64,000 nucleotides of DNA from Lipingzhangella halophila. Its GTDB lineage: Bacteria > Actinomycetota > Actinomycetes > Streptosporangiales > Streptosporangiaceae. The notes beneath the pieces are model-generated. The model saw only the letters and a list, made by a program, of their open reading frames with translations. It had not been told where the DNA came from and did no database searches. Location: positions 124,001-188,000 of the forward strand of contig NZ_JACHJT010000002.1 in NCBI RefSeq assembly GCF_014203805.1, written 5' to 3'. A program made the translations under genes and the position numbers. Positions 41,840-52,395 of the stretch are shown here, piece after piece (the stretch's first letter is position 1; each line of letters starts with the position of its first letter).

Positions 41840-42792
41840 CGGGCACCACGCTCCTGTCGCGCCATCTCGCGGTACTGGACTGCGGAGATCACCGCGACCA
41901 GGGCGGTCAGTACGAGGGCGACCGCGGTGCTGTAGGCGTACTCGCCGAACTGGAAGGCGTTGCGGTAGATCAGGGTGGACATCGTCTCGGTGGCCTGGCC
42001 CGGGCCGCCGCCGGTGAGCACCCACACCTGGTCGAACATCTTCAGGCTGTTGATCATCGACAGCATGAGGTTGATCGTGAGCGCGGGCAGCAGCATGGGC
42101 CGGATGACGTACCAGAACCGGCGGGCGGGACCGGCGCCGTCCACGGCGGCGGCCTCGCGCAGCTCCTTGGGCACGCCCTGCAGGCCGGCCAGGAAGATCA
42201 CCATGGAGTAGCCGGAGAACTGCCAGATCACCATCGCGATGACCGACCAGATCGCCAGGTCGGAGTCGCCCAGCCAGTCCTGGGCCAGCGCGCCCAGGCC
42301 GGCCGCTTCCAGCGTGGAGTTGATCGCGCCGTCCGGGGCGTAGAGGTAGCGCCACAGGTAGCTGGTGACCACCGGAGTCATCACCGCCGGCGCGAAGAAC
42401 AGGATCCGCAGCACGTTGCGGCTCTTGATAAGGCTGTCGACCCCCAGCGCCAGCAGCAGGCCGACCGTGTTCTGCACGATGGTGACAACGACGGCGATGG
42501 TGACCGTATGCAGCACTGCGCCCCGGGCGGCGCCGTCGTCCAGGAGATCGCGGAAGTTCGCCAGGCCGACGAAGGACCAGCCGCGGCTGAGACCGTCCCA
42601 GTCGGTGAAGGCGAGCACCGCACCCTGGCCGCTGGGCACCAGCAGCACGAAGGAGTACAGCAAGAGGGCGGGCACCAGGAAGTAGAAGGGGATCCGCCCC
42701 ACCGGCGACCGCCGGCGGGTGGGCTGGGGCGGCGCCGGTGCCCCGGGCGGGGACGCCGCGGAGGGGGGCGCGGGTTGGGCGTGGTGAGTCAC
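41836..42792 (-). CDS. ABC sugar permease (MalF type)
   Basis: About 318 aa from a GTG at 42792 preceded by AAGGA; an in-frame ATG at 42918 would run through the operator region and is unlikely. After a Pro-rich cytoplasmic N-terminus (APPSAASPPGAPAPPQPTRR) there are six membrane segments beginning IPFYFLVPALLLYSFVLLVP. The EAA motif is LREAAAVDGAGPARRFWYVIRPM. First gene of the rhamnoside operon, controlled from the region containing two operator-like dyads. Confidence 0.92.
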   Translation of the reverse strand: MTHHAQPAPPSAASPPGAPAPPQPTRRRSPVGRIPFYFLVPALLLYSFVLLVPSGQGAVLAFTDWDGLSRGWSFVGLANFRDLLDDGAARGAVLHTVTIAVVVTIVQNTVGLLLALGVDSLIKSRNVLRILFFAPAVMTPVVTSYLWRYLYAPDGAINSTLEAAGLGALAQDWLGDSDLAIWSVIAMVIWQFSGYSMVIFLAGLQGVPKELREAAAVDGAGPARRFWYVIRPMLLPALTINLMLSMINSLKMFDQVWVLTGGGPGQATETMSTLIYRNAFQFGEYAYSTAVALVLTALVAVISAVQYREMARQERGAR

Positions 42793-42816
42793 GGAAGGGG
42801 GGTCCTTACGCGTTCC

Positions 42817-42830
42817 TTGAACCGGTTTCA
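42817..42830. promoter_or_regulatory. LacI-type operator upstream of the rhamnoside operon
   Basis: TTGAACCGGTTTCA, a CG-centred palindrome with core AACCGGTT, lies 25 bp upstream of the first permease GTG. CG-centred dyads of this length are typical LacI-family operators, and a lacI-type gene is divergent. A related half-site pattern recurs at 43068-43081. Confidence 0.65.
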
Positions 42831-42888
42831 CAAGGACGTGGCACCGCAGATGGGTGGAGGGGAAGCAGCTTGAATCGTTTTTTAAAAA

Positions 42889-42902
42889 TTGAAACTTTTC
42901 AA
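42889..42902. promoter_or_regulatory. AT-rich dyad upstream of the rhamnoside operon
   Basis: TTGAAACTTTTCAA contains a perfect TTGAAA/TTTCAA inverted repeat within an AT-rich stretch (42875-42902) that probably contains the operon promoter. Its TTGAA half-site matches that of the other LacI-type dyads here. Confidence 0.5.
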
Positions 42903-43067
42903 TCCCGATGCGAGCCAACCGTAGGTTTCGCCGGGTCCGGCGTCAAGACTTCGCGACTCGCTTTGTTGATCTATGTCACCCGGCGGCCGGTCACCATGGG
43001 CGTAATTAGGGGAAACACGGCACACGGACCCGGGGGCGCACATGACCGCGATAGCGCGGCACTAGAA

Positions 43068-43081
43068 TTGAAGCGGTACAA
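43068..43081. promoter_or_regulatory. Candidate autoregulatory LacI operator
   Basis: TTGAAGCGGTACAA, an imperfect CG-centred palindrome sharing TTGAA-N-CGGT with the 42817 site, lies 26 bp upstream of the lacI-type start codon. Confidence 0.5.
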
Positions 43082-43107
43082 GCCCCAGTGGACGGAGAGT
43101 CGAAGCG

Positions 43108-44109
43108 GTGAAGACGGTCAACATCAAGGAAGTCGCCCAGCAAGCCGGGGTCTCCATCGCCACCGTCTCCAACGTGCTCAACCGCCCCGAAGTCGTCGCC
43201 CGGCCCACCCGCGAGCGGGTGCAGTCGGCCATCGACTCGCTGGGGTACGTGCCCAGCCATCTCGCCCGCCAGCTCGGCGGGAGCCAGCAGGGCACCGCGG
43301 TCGGCCTGGTGCTCTACGACGTCCGCAACCCGTTCCTCACCGACGTCGCGCGCGGCGCCGAGGACCTGCTGCACTCGGTGGGCCAGAGCGTGGTGCTGTG
43401 CAACACCGACGTCGACCCGGACCGCGAGGCCCGCTACCTCGACCAGATGGCCCAGCAGAAAGCCCAGGGCGTGCTGATCACCCCCGCCGACCTCTCGGCC
43501 GAGTGGCTGGCACGCCAGCGGGCGCGCGGTCTGCACCTTGTGCTCTTCCACAACTCCACCGACCACCCCGACGTGTGCTCGGTGGCGGTGGACGACACCG
43601 CCGGCGCCGACATGGCGGTCACCCACCTGCTCGCCCGCGGCCACGACCGCATCGCGTTCGTGACGGGCCCTCCGGGCATGCGCCAGTCGGTCGACCGCGG
43701 CGCCGGGTGCCACCGCGCTTTCGAGCGCACCGGCCGCTCACCCGATGACCTGCGGGTCATCGCCACCGGCGCCTACACCCTGGACCAGGGGCGCCGGGCC
43801 GGGGAGCAGCTGCTCGCCGCCACCGACAGGGCGACAGCGGTCTTCTGCGCCAACGATCTGCTCGCCCTCGGAGTGATGCAGGTCGCACTGCGCGCCGGGC
43901 TGCGCGTCCCCGACGACCTCGCCATCGTCGGCTACGACGACATAGTGGCCGCCACCACGGCCAGCGTGCCCCTGACCACCGTCCACGTCGACGGCTACGC
44001 ACTGGGCCGCACGGCCGGCGAGCTCATCGTCGACGAGATGCGCAACCCCGAGCACAGCCACCGCCGCGAGGTGTTCGCGCCCCGGCTGGTCGAGCGGTTC
44101 TCCGCCTGA
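43108..44109 (+). CDS. LacI-family transcriptional regulator
   Basis: A 333-aa LacI/GalR repressor. The HTH is VNIKEVAQQAGVSIATVSNVLN (residues 4-25) with hinge helix PSHLARQLGG, followed by a periplasmic-binding-protein-like sensor domain (GTAVGLVLYDVRNPFLTDVA, then VFCANDLLALGVMQVALRAG and LAIVGYDDIVAATTASVPLT). The start is a GTG at 43108 after GGAGAG. It is divergent from the rhamnoside uptake/hydrolysis operon and most likely represses it, with rhamnose or a rhamnoside as inducer (inferred). Three similar dyads in the intergenic region are candidate sites. Confidence 0.93.
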   Translation: MKTVNIKEVAQQAGVSIATVSNVLNRPEVVARPTRERVQSAIDSLGYVPSHLARQLGGSQQGTAVGLVLYDVRNPFLTDVARGAEDLLHSVGQSVVLCNTDVDPDREARYLDQMAQQKAQGVLITPADLSAEWLARQRARGLHLVLFHNSTDHPDVCSVAVDDTAGADMAVTHLLARGHDRIAFVTGPPGMRQSVDRGAGCHRAFERTGRSPDDLRVIATGAYTLDQGRRAGEQLLAATDRATAVFCANDLLALGVMQVALRAGLRVPDDLAIVGYDDIVAATTASVPLTTVHVDGYALGRTAGELIVDEMRNPEHSHRREVFAPRLVERFSA

Positions 44110-44153
44110 GCTCCGGGCCGTCCACGCGGGCGCCGGCGCGCGGGCCCGCACAC

Positions 44154-44177
44154 TAATCTTGACTAATTCCAGAAAAA
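44154..44177 (+). promoter_or_regulatory. Conserved actinobacterial furA promoter/operator element
   Basis: The sequence around CTTGACTAATTCCAGAAAA closely matches the AT-rich element described upstream of furA-katG in mycobacteria and streptomycetes, to which FurA binds for autoregulation. Its TTGACT also serves as a -35 box. Confidence 0.75.
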
Positions 44178-44194
44178 GCGACAGACTTCAGGGT

Positions 44195-44626
44195 ATGCCA
44201 ACGCCCTCGGAGTTCGAGCGCATGCTGCGCGAGGTCGCGCTGCGGGTGACGAGCCCCCGGGTAGCGGTGCTGTCCGCCGTACACGAGAATCCGCACGCTG
44301 ACACGGAGTCGATCATCGGCATCGTGCGCGGGAATCTCGGTGCGGTGTCCCACCAGGCTGTCTATGACGTACTCAAGGCGCTGACCAGTGCGGGTCTAGT
44401 ACGGCGCATCCAGCCTCTGGGGTCGGTGGCCCGTTACGAGACGCGGGTCGGGGACAACCACCACCACGTCGTCTGCCGGTCGTGCGAGGCAATCGCCGAC
44501 ATCGACTGCGCCGTGGGCCACGCACCGTGCCTGACCGCGTCTGATGACCACGGCTTCTCGATCGACGAGGCCGAGGTCCTCTATTGGGGCCTGTGCCCCG
44601 ACTGCTCCAGCACAGGCAGTTCCTAG
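44195..44626 (+). CDS. furA: FurA/CatR-type Fur-family repressor
   Basis: A 143-aa Fur-family protein with winged helix (LREVALRVTSPRVAVLSAVHENPHADTESI, then VSHQAVYDVLKALTSAGLVRRI), the regulatory metal region VGDNHHHVVCRSC and a second Cys pair CPDC near the C-terminus (structural zinc site). Directly followed by katG, as in the mycobacterial/streptomycete FurA-KatG pair, where FurA represses both until oxidised by peroxide. An apparent upstream TTG (44159) lies inside the conserved operator, so the ATG at 44195 is chosen. Confidence 0.92.
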   Translation: MPTPSEFERMLREVALRVTSPRVAVLSAVHENPHADTESIIGIVRGNLGAVSHQAVYDVLKALTSAGLVRRIQPLGSVARYETRVGDNHHHVVCRSCEAIADIDCAVGHAPCLTASDDHGFSIDEAEVLYWGLCPDCSSTGSS

Positions 44627-44653
44627 AAGCACGCTGTTCCGCTCAGTCCGTAA

Positions 44654-46906
<2,253 letters not shown>

Positions 46907-46938
46907 TCCGCTCCTCGGGTCGCCACGACCCGCACACG

Positions 46939-46973
46939 GGAACCGGCCCGGCCGCCACGGCCGGGCCGGTTCC
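46939..46973 (+). terminator. Terminator after katG
   Basis: GGAACCGGCCCGGCC and GGCCGGGCCGGTTCC form a 15-bp perfect stem with a short loop, followed by a TTT, 32 bp after the katG stop. Confidence 0.85.
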
Positions 46974-47247
46974 TTTCTGCGCACGCCCTTCTCCGCGAAA
47001 GTCGCGAAAGAAGGCGACCACCCGAACCGGCCTCGCTGCGGTCCGCACGGCGCCATTCGCCGGTTCGGAACCGGTCGCGGGTTCCGCACCCGGCGGGCCA
47101 TCCGCCCGGGCCGCTTCGGAGCCGCGTCCCCGCGACCGCGGGGGATAGCGGGGCGTGGCGAGGGTTCTTCTCCGCCCATAAACTGTCGCCATTCGACTGC
47201 GGCGCGGTTCTTGGCGCCCAGGACCCGAGCTTCCCGGGAGAACAGCC

Positions 47248-48135
47248 TTGACGGAACCGAAAAACTGGATGCGCCAGCAGCCCACCAGCACCGACGCGGA
47301 ATCCCCCGCACCGGAAATCCCCACCGACCGGCCCACCCAGGCCCGGGCCTACGGGCTTTCGCTGGGGAGTAAGGACAACTACGAGGTCGACCGCCAGATG
47401 GTCACCGAGGTCCTGAAACTGTTCCCGGAGGGTGTGGACATCGCGCGGCAGAACCGGCGCTTCCTCTACCGGGCGGTTTCCTATCTCGCCAGGGACGCGG
47501 GGATCGACCAGTTCCTGGACCTGGGCTCCGGCCTGCCGACGGAGAACAACGTGCACGAGGTGGCCCAGGAGTTCCAGCCGGGCGCGCGCGTTGTGTACGT
47601 GGACAACGACCCGATCGTGCTGGCCCACGGCCGCGCCCTGCTCGCCAAGGACGCCTCGACCACATTCATCCAGGCCGACATCACCGACCCCGAGGACATC
47701 CTCAGCACACCAGAGGCGCAAGAACTGTTGGACCTCTCCCGGCCGGTGGGTGTGCTGCTGTTCTCCATCCCGCACTGCATCCCCGATGACGATGCCGCGC
47801 GCCGCGCGGTGCGCGGCTGTATCGACCGCGCCCCTTCCGGCAGCTTCCTCACCCTGTCGCACGTGGTCACCGACGACCCCGCCGTGGCCGCCGAAGGCAA
47901 TGCCATCGCGGAGGGGATCGGTATGCCGTGGAAGACCCGCACCCCGGCCGAGGTCGAGCCCTGGCTAGAGGGGCTGCACCCCGTTGAGCCCGGGTTGGGC
48001 AACATCAACGACTGGCGGCCCGATCCCGAGCAGCCGCCCCTGGCCGAACCGCACCCGGTGGTTGCCTCCTACCTCGGTGCCTCGGCGGGGAGCCAACGCC
48101 TCTACGAGTTCGGCGGGGTGCTGCGCAAGCCGTAG
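47248..48135 (+). CDS. DUF574-type SAM-dependent methyltransferase
   Basis: A 295-aa protein of the actinobacterial S-adenosyl-L-methionine methyltransferase family PF04672 (DUF574). Diagnostic segments are PTQARAYGLSLGSKDNYEVD, IARQNRRFLYRAVSYLARDA, FLDLGSGLPTENNVHEVAQ (motif I), VVYVDNDPIVLAHGRALL and a final RLYEFGGVLRKP. The family is widespread in actinomycetes with mostly unknown substrates. The start is a TTG at 47248 following GGGAG. The preceding 274 bp after the katG terminator contains no other gene. Confidence 0.9.
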   Translation: MTEPKNWMRQQPTSTDAESPAPEIPTDRPTQARAYGLSLGSKDNYEVDRQMVTEVLKLFPEGVDIARQNRRFLYRAVSYLARDAGIDQFLDLGSGLPTENNVHEVAQEFQPGARVVYVDNDPIVLAHGRALLAKDASTTFIQADITDPEDILSTPEAQELLDLSRPVGVLLFSIPHCIPDDDAARRAVRGCIDRAPSGSFLTLSHVVTDDPAVAAEGNAIAEGIGMPWKTRTPAEVEPWLEGLHPVEPGLGNINDWRPDPEQPPLAEPHPVVASYLGASAGSQRLYEFGGVLRKP

Positions 48136-48232
48136 TGCCAGCACCCGGAACGGTGATCACCGCGCGTGCCCTGGTCGACGCACCGGGCAGCAAGAGCCAC
48201 GACAACGAGTGGACTCGCTGCGTCCCGGGACG

Positions 48233-49117
48233 TCAGAGCGTGGTGCCGGTGGTGTGGCTCAGGATCTCCTCGACCAGAAGCGGTACGATCAGCGGGTTCA
48301 ACGCATGGCCCATACCGGGAATGGTGGCCAGGCGTGCACCCGGGATGGAGCGGGCTAGGTGGGCGCTGTGCGGAGGCGGGTTGATCGGATCCTCGGGCCC
48401 CTCGACCACCAGGGCCGGTGTGCTGACCGAGGCCAACTCAGCTCCACGTTCCAGGCCGTCCTGCGCGGCGCGCGCGTGCGCGCCCGGATTGCGGTGCGTC
48501 CCGCTGTGCTCGACCACGCGCTCCTCCAGCCGCCGGAACGCCGCGGCGTCGAAGGGCAGCACGGAGCCGTTGAGCAGCCGCCAGTGCTCCACCCGCCAGG
48601 CGATCTCATCCGCACGCTCACGAGGCTCGGCCATGTGCTCCCACAGCGCGAGAAGCTCCGGGGCGGGCCCGGGCAGCCCGGGTTGCTCTAAGGCTTCGTT
48701 TCCGGAGGCGAGACCGGAGCCGAGTGCCGTGGTGTTCAACATCGTCGCGGTGCGCAGCCGCTCGGGGTAATCCAGACACAGTATCTGGACCAGAACCCCG
48801 CCCATCGACATCCCGACGACGTGGGCACGGTCGACGTTCAGGGCGTCCAGGACAACGACCGCGTCGCCGGCAAGGTCGCGGATCGCGTACGGCTCGGTGT
48901 CGAAGGCGTGCGTGGAGCGCCCGGTGTCCCGGTGGTCATAGCTGATCACGTAGTGCTCCTTGGCGAGCCGGTTCACCAGCTCTTCCGGCCATGTCACACC
49001 CGGCGCGTTCGCCCCCATGACGAGCAGCAGCGCGGGAGCGTCGGGATCACCGGTGGTCCGCACCCACAGTCGCGCGTTCGGCGTGGCGTGCACAACATGT
49101 TCCATGAGGATGATCAT
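48233..49117 (-). CDS. Alpha/beta-fold hydrolase
   Basis: A 294-aa alpha/beta hydrolase. The oxyanion region is LLLVMGANAPGVTWPEELVN, then VISYDHRDTGRSTHAF. The nucleophile elbow is VGMSMGGVLVQIL (Ser in GMSMG). The acid lies in LVVEGPEDPINPP and the catalytic His in IPGMGHALNP. This arrangement is typical of esterase/lipase or haloperoxidase-like enzymes of about 280-300 aa with unknown small ester substrates. Starts at 49117 or 49105 (four codons apart) are both possible. Confidence 0.88.
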   Translation of the reverse strand: MIILMEHVVHATPNARLWVRTTGDPDAPALLLVMGANAPGVTWPEELVNRLAKEHYVISYDHRDTGRSTHAFDTEPYAIRDLAGDAVVVLDALNVDRAHVVGMSMGGVLVQILCLDYPERLRTATMLNTTALGSGLASGNEALEQPGLPGPAPELLALWEHMAEPRERADEIAWRVEHWRLLNGSVLPFDAAAFRRLEERVVEHSGTHRNPGAHARAAQDGLERGAELASVSTPALVVEGPEDPINPPPHSAHLARSIPGARLATIPGMGHALNPLIVPLLVEEILSHTTGTTL

Positions 49118-49147
49118 GGCTGCCGGGGCAGTGTGGGAACAACCGAG

Positions 49148-49176
49148 TTTCCCGAGGGCGCGCGGCCCTCGGGAAA
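49148..49176. repeat. 12-bp perfect inverted repeat upstream of the hydrolase gene
   Basis: TTTCCCGAGGGC and GCCCTCGGGAAA flank a 5-nt loop, about 30 bp upstream of the hydrolase start codon. It may be an operator or a hairpin belonging to the rearranged DNA on its right. Confidence 0.55.
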
Positions 49177-49267
49177 GCCGGTGAGCCCGAGGGTGAACCT
49201 CTCGGCCACGACCGGCCGGGCGATGGTTCCCGGCACCGGTGTCACGAGCCCGACCCAGAGGCTGGAA

Positions 49268-49518
49268 AGCTGGCCGAGGTTAGTGCCGAGACCATGGCGG
49301 ACCCGGAGACCATCGCCGAGCTCCTCAACGAGGAGGGCACGTACCAGGCCGATGGCCAACCGTGGAGCTCCTGGGCGGTGACCGCTCGGATATCGGCGCT
49401 GTGGCCCCACCACCGGTACCAGGAATGGCCGCGGGAGTACGGGACGTACCCGGGATATCTGGGCGGGCTGCGCGACCGGCTGGAGTTCCGACTACCCCGA
49501 GGACGGATCGGCCCGCGC
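49268..49518 (+). repeat. Copy A of a ~250-bp repeat shared with 56487-56735
   Basis: This stretch is almost identical to 56487-56735, which lies inside the intact zinc-ribbon hypothetical gene 7.2 kb downstream. Similarity starts near GCTGGCCGAGGT and ends at CGGATCGGCCCGCGC, after which the two sequences are unrelated. Confidence 0.85.
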
Positions 49519-49788
49519 ACCGAGTTCGTCCGTGGCGGCCTGCGGCTCGGCGAGCCGCTGACCGCCTACGACGGGACGCCGGCCGCGCTCGTGCGCGCGG
49601 TCAAGGAGGGACCCGTCCAGATCCCCGGCGACCCGGCGAAGGTCGCGGCCCGCGTCATCGACAGCGCGGCGCAGCACCCGGCCCCGCTGCGGCTGGTGTT
49701 GGGCAGCGACTCCTACCAGGCGGTCACCGCCGCCCTGCGCGAGCGGCTCGCCCAAGTCGAGCCCCAGCAGACCGACGCCGACACCTAG
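49294..49788 (+). pseudogene. Chimeric remnant: hypothetical-protein fragment fused to SDR C-terminus
   Basis: The open frame (164 codons) joins two unrelated pieces. Residues 1-75 (ADPETIAELLNEEGTY ... YPGYLGGLRDR) copy part of the protein encoded at 56302-57300. Residues 76-164 (LTAYDGTPAALVRAVKEGPV, then IPGDPAKVAARVIDSAAQHP and LRLVLGSDSYQAVTAALRERL) are the C-terminal end of a short-chain dehydrogenase similar to the one at 4084-4929, lacking its cofactor-binding and catalytic parts. The junction is at about 49518. No ribosome binding site is evident. It is most simply a rearrangement scar; expression of a functional protein is unlikely. Confidence 0.75.
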
Positions 49789-49841
49789 CTGTAATTCCCA
49801 TTGAGGTTGTGCTCGCGGGACCCCGCTGAACACACAAAAGA

Positions 49842-49892
49842 GGGCCTCCGGTACCGGTGTGGATGTCTCACGTCCCACCAGCCGGAAGGCCC
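49842..49892 (-). terminator. Terminator-like inverted repeat downstream of the MFS gene
   Basis: On the minus strand, GGGCCTTCCGG pairs with CCGGAGGCCC across a 30-nt loop and is followed by TCTTTT, about 80 bp after the transporter stop codon. The long loop is unusual. Confidence 0.55.
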
Positions 49893-49969
49893 CCAATGCC
49901 TACGCTATCCACTCCAACGCCGCGCTGACACCCGCCAGCCGCGTTCCCAACCTCACGGGACAGAACACC

Positions 49970-51346
49970 TTAGTCGGGAGTACCGGCTCTGGGGCGCTCC
50001 TCCGCGAGCGGGCCAGCGCCCGGTGCGGGGCGGGCGGCCCGCAGGCTCATGACCGCCAGGGTCCCCAGCACGAGCGCTCCGGACACGAGCAGGAAGAGGC
50101 CCCCCGGCCCCCAACCCAGGTCCAGCAGGCCCCCCGCCGCGAGCGGGGACACGATGGCCCCGATCCGGCCGATGCCGATCGCCCATCCCACGCCCGTCCC
50201 GCGGATCGACGGGTCGTAGACGGTGGGGGTGAGCGCGTACAGGCCGGCCACGCACCCGTTGACGAATACCCCGATCAGAGCGCCAAGGACGAGGAGCAGC
50301 CCGAAGTAGGGGACGGCGGGAACGAACAGCACCAGCAGCGCGGCGGTGATCAACAGGTACGCCGCCAGGACGCGCTGGAGCCGGAAGCGGGCGGCGAGGA
50401 AGCCGAGGAGCGCGCTACCGAAGATACCCCCGAGGTTGAGCAGCGTGCCTCCGGTGACACCCTCCGTGGCCGACATCCCGGACTCGACCAGCAGCTGGGG
50501 CGTCCAACTGGTGACGAAGTAGAAGGCGAACATCACGGCGAAGAACCCGCCCCAGGTGAGCAGGGTGTCGTGCAGTTGTCCGGGCGCGAGGATCCGCGCG
50601 ACGCGCGACGGGGCCTTCTTCCCCGTCTCGGACGCGACCGGCCGCGGCATCCCTTCGAGCGGGGCCTGCCCCATCGACCGCAACGTGGTGTTGAGCCGCT
50701 TCAGCGCACTGCTGGAGCGCTGCTGCGTCATGAGGAAGTCCATGGACTCCGGCAGCCGCACCAGCACGACCGGGATGAGCAGTGCGGTGGCGGCCGCACC
50801 GCAGGCGAACACCGGGCGCCAGCCGAAGCTGCTCAGCAGCACAGCGGCGAGCACCCCGCCAAGGGTGGCACCGACGGCGTACCCGGTGGAGTTGAGGCTG
50901 ACGGCCAACCCGCGCCAGCGCCGGTTGGCGTACTCGGCCGCGGTGACGTTGCTCGTCGCCAGAATCGCGCCGATGCCGACACCGGTGAACACGCGCAGCG
51001 CCCCGAGCTGGAGGGCGTTCTGGCTGAGGGCGGAGAGCGCCATCCCGACCGCCGCCAGGGTCAGGCCGACCAGGATCGTCTTCCGGCGGCCCCACCGGTC
51101 CGCCAAGGGAGCCAGGAACAGCGACCCGAGCGCCATGCCCACCAGGCCGGCGCTCAGCAACATCCCGATCTGCGAGCCCGAAAGCTGCCATTCGGCGGAT
51201 ACCGAATCGGAGGTGTACGCCATGACCAGCACGTCGAACCCGTCGAGTACGTTGAGAAGGACGCAGACGGCGATCACGGACCACTGGAACCGGGACATGG
51301 GGCCGTCATCGAGACGGCGACGCAGATCGATGTCTGGTGTGCTCAT
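49970..51346 (-). CDS. MFS aromatic acid:H+ symporter (AAHS-like)
   Basis: A 458-aa 12-TM major facilitator. The first TM carries NVLDGFDVLVMAY, where the D-G-x-D motif is characteristic of aromatic acid:H+ symporters (PcaK/BenK-like). The loop 2-3 motif is LADRWGRRKTILVG. A long cytoplasmic loop with Lys/Arg-rich residues lies between TM6 and TM7. The ATG at 51346 follows AAAGGG; upstream extension is unsupported. It diverges from an IclR regulator gene and lies beside a P450/reductase pair, so it probably imports the aromatic acid that these enzymes demethylate. Confidence 0.9.
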   Translation of the reverse strand: MSTPDIDLRRRLDDGPMSRFQWSVIAVCVLLNVLDGFDVLVMAYTSDSVSAEWQLSGSQIGMLLSAGLVGMALGSLFLAPLADRWGRRKTILVGLTLAAVGMALSALSQNALQLGALRVFTGVGIGAILATSNVTAAEYANRRWRGLAVSLNSTGYAVGATLGGVLAAVLLSSFGWRPVFACGAAATALLIPVVLVRLPESMDFLMTQQRSSSALKRLNTTLRSMGQAPLEGMPRPVASETGKKAPSRVARILAPGQLHDTLLTWGGFFAVMFAFYFVTSWTPQLLVESGMSATEGVTGGTLLNLGGIFGSALLGFLAARFRLQRVLAAYLLITAALLVLFVPAVPYFGLLLVLGALIGVFVNGCVAGLYALTPTVYDPSIRGTGVGWAIGIGRIGAIVSPLAAGGLLDLGWGPGGLFLLVSGALVLGTLAVMSLRAARPAPGAGPLAEERPRAGTPD

Positions 51347-51415
51347 TGGACGCCCTTTCCGAAGTCGGCAACGGGAAGCGATCATGACGAGAGTCACAGG
51401 CGGCGGCCATGGGTT

Positions 51416-51427
51416 TGCCATTGAATG
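51416..51427. promoter_or_regulatory. Candidate IclR-regulated site, copy 1
   Basis: TGCCATTGAATG in the divergent MFS/iclR intergenic region recurs exactly at 52313-52324 upstream of the reductase/P450 operon. A shared 12-mer at two promoters of one module suggests a binding site of the local IclR regulator. Confidence 0.55.
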
Positions 51428-51469
51428 AGCGCTTCCCATGCCGGCGGCGGAAGCGAGGTGCCAGCGACA

Positions 51470-52270
51470 ATGGCGAGATCAGCGAGCGGCGAGTCCGTCC
51501 TTGAGCGGGTGGTGCGGATCATCGAGGCGTTCGAGCCCGCGACACCCGTACTCACCGTGAGCGAGATCAGTCGGAGTGCGGCCCTTCCGCTGGCGACCAC
51601 AGCGCGGCTGGTGAAGGAGATGGCCGAGCACGGGCTGCTCCACCGCGACGAGGAGCGCCGGGTTCGCATCGGTACGCGCATGTGGGAGCTCGCCGAGCGC
51701 GCCTCGCCCATGCAGCGGCTGCGGGAGACCGCCGTGCAGTACATGGGCGACCTGCAGGCGGCCATCGGCCACTCCACCCAGCTCGGGGTACTGGACGGGA
51801 ACGATGTCCTGTTCGTGGAGCGCCTGTCCGCCCCCGAGTCGGTCACCAACGTCACCCAGATCGCGGGGCGGCTGCCGGTCAACGCCTCATCGGTGGGCCT
51901 GGTCCTGCTGGCGAACGCCCCCAGCGAAGTCGCGCGGCGCGTGCTGCGGTCCCCCTTGCGGGGCTACACGGCGAACACGATCACCGACGAGTGGCGGCTG
52001 CGCAGGGAGCTGGCCGAGGTGCGGCAGCGAGGGTTCGCGTTCTGCCCGGGACACATCCACCCCGACGCGACGGGCATCGCCGTTCCGGTGCACCGCAACG
52101 GCAAGGTCGTCGCCGGCCTCGGTGTGGTGGTTCCCAACGACGACCAGGCGTGGGCACTGCATCGGACGCTGCTGGTCACCGGGATGGCCCTCAGCCGGGA
52201 AGTGAGCGGCCCGGCTTCGGGCACCGACCTCGGGACCCTCATCGACACGCGGCGGCCGGTGGAGGCGTAG
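51470..52270 (+). CDS. IclR-family regulator
   Basis: A 266-aa IclR protein. The N-terminal winged HTH is SVLERVVRIIEAFEPATPVL, then VSEISRSAALPLATTARLVKEMAEHGLL. The C-terminal effector domain includes LGVLDGNDVLFVERL, LPVNASSVGLVLLANAP and GFAFCPGHIHPDATGIAVPV. IclR regulators commonly sense aromatic acids (PcaR/PobR-like). ATG 51470 (MARSASGESVLE) is favoured; ATG 51425 is in frame but overlaps the candidate operator. Predicted to control the divergent MFS gene and the downstream reductase/P450 pair. Confidence 0.9.
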   Translation: MARSASGESVLERVVRIIEAFEPATPVLTVSEISRSAALPLATTARLVKEMAEHGLLHRDEERRVRIGTRMWELAERASPMQRLRETAVQYMGDLQAAIGHSTQLGVLDGNDVLFVERLSAPESVTNVTQIAGRLPVNASSVGLVLLANAPSEVARRVLRSPLRGYTANTITDEWRLRRELAEVRQRGFAFCPGHIHPDATGIAVPVHRNGKVVAGLGVVVPNDDQAWALHRTLLVTGMALSREVSGPASGTDLGTLIDTRRPVEA

Positions 52271-52312
52271 GGGGCGGCCCCCATCGCCGGACCCGCGGCC
52301 GCGCCCTTCGCG

Positions 52313-52337
52313 TGCCATTGAATGGAACAGCGGTTCC
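52313..52337. promoter_or_regulatory. Candidate IclR site, copy 2, with palindrome
   Basis: TGCCATTGAATG (52313-52324) overlaps GGAAC-N4-GTTCC (52324-52337), a perfect 5-bp dyad, about 60 bp upstream of the reductase start. Confidence 0.55.
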
Positions 52338-52395
52338 GCCCGGCGTCCGCGGCGGCGATTCTCGGAGTCCTCTGGCAGTGATCAGGAGGGCCGAG

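Noticed and set aside
38301-41849. Extension of the rhamnosidase to a 1182-aa protein
   Set aside because: The extra N-terminal part is an out-of-phase reading of the permease gene; the TTG at 41021 has a ribosome binding site and matches the GH78 N-terminus.
49842-49960. Possible end of an insertion sequence next to the chimeric gene
   Set aside because: The inverted repeat and a short ATG-initiated frame after it are reminiscent of an IS end, but no transposase is present and the repeat plus T-run on the minus strand fits a terminator for the MFS gene.
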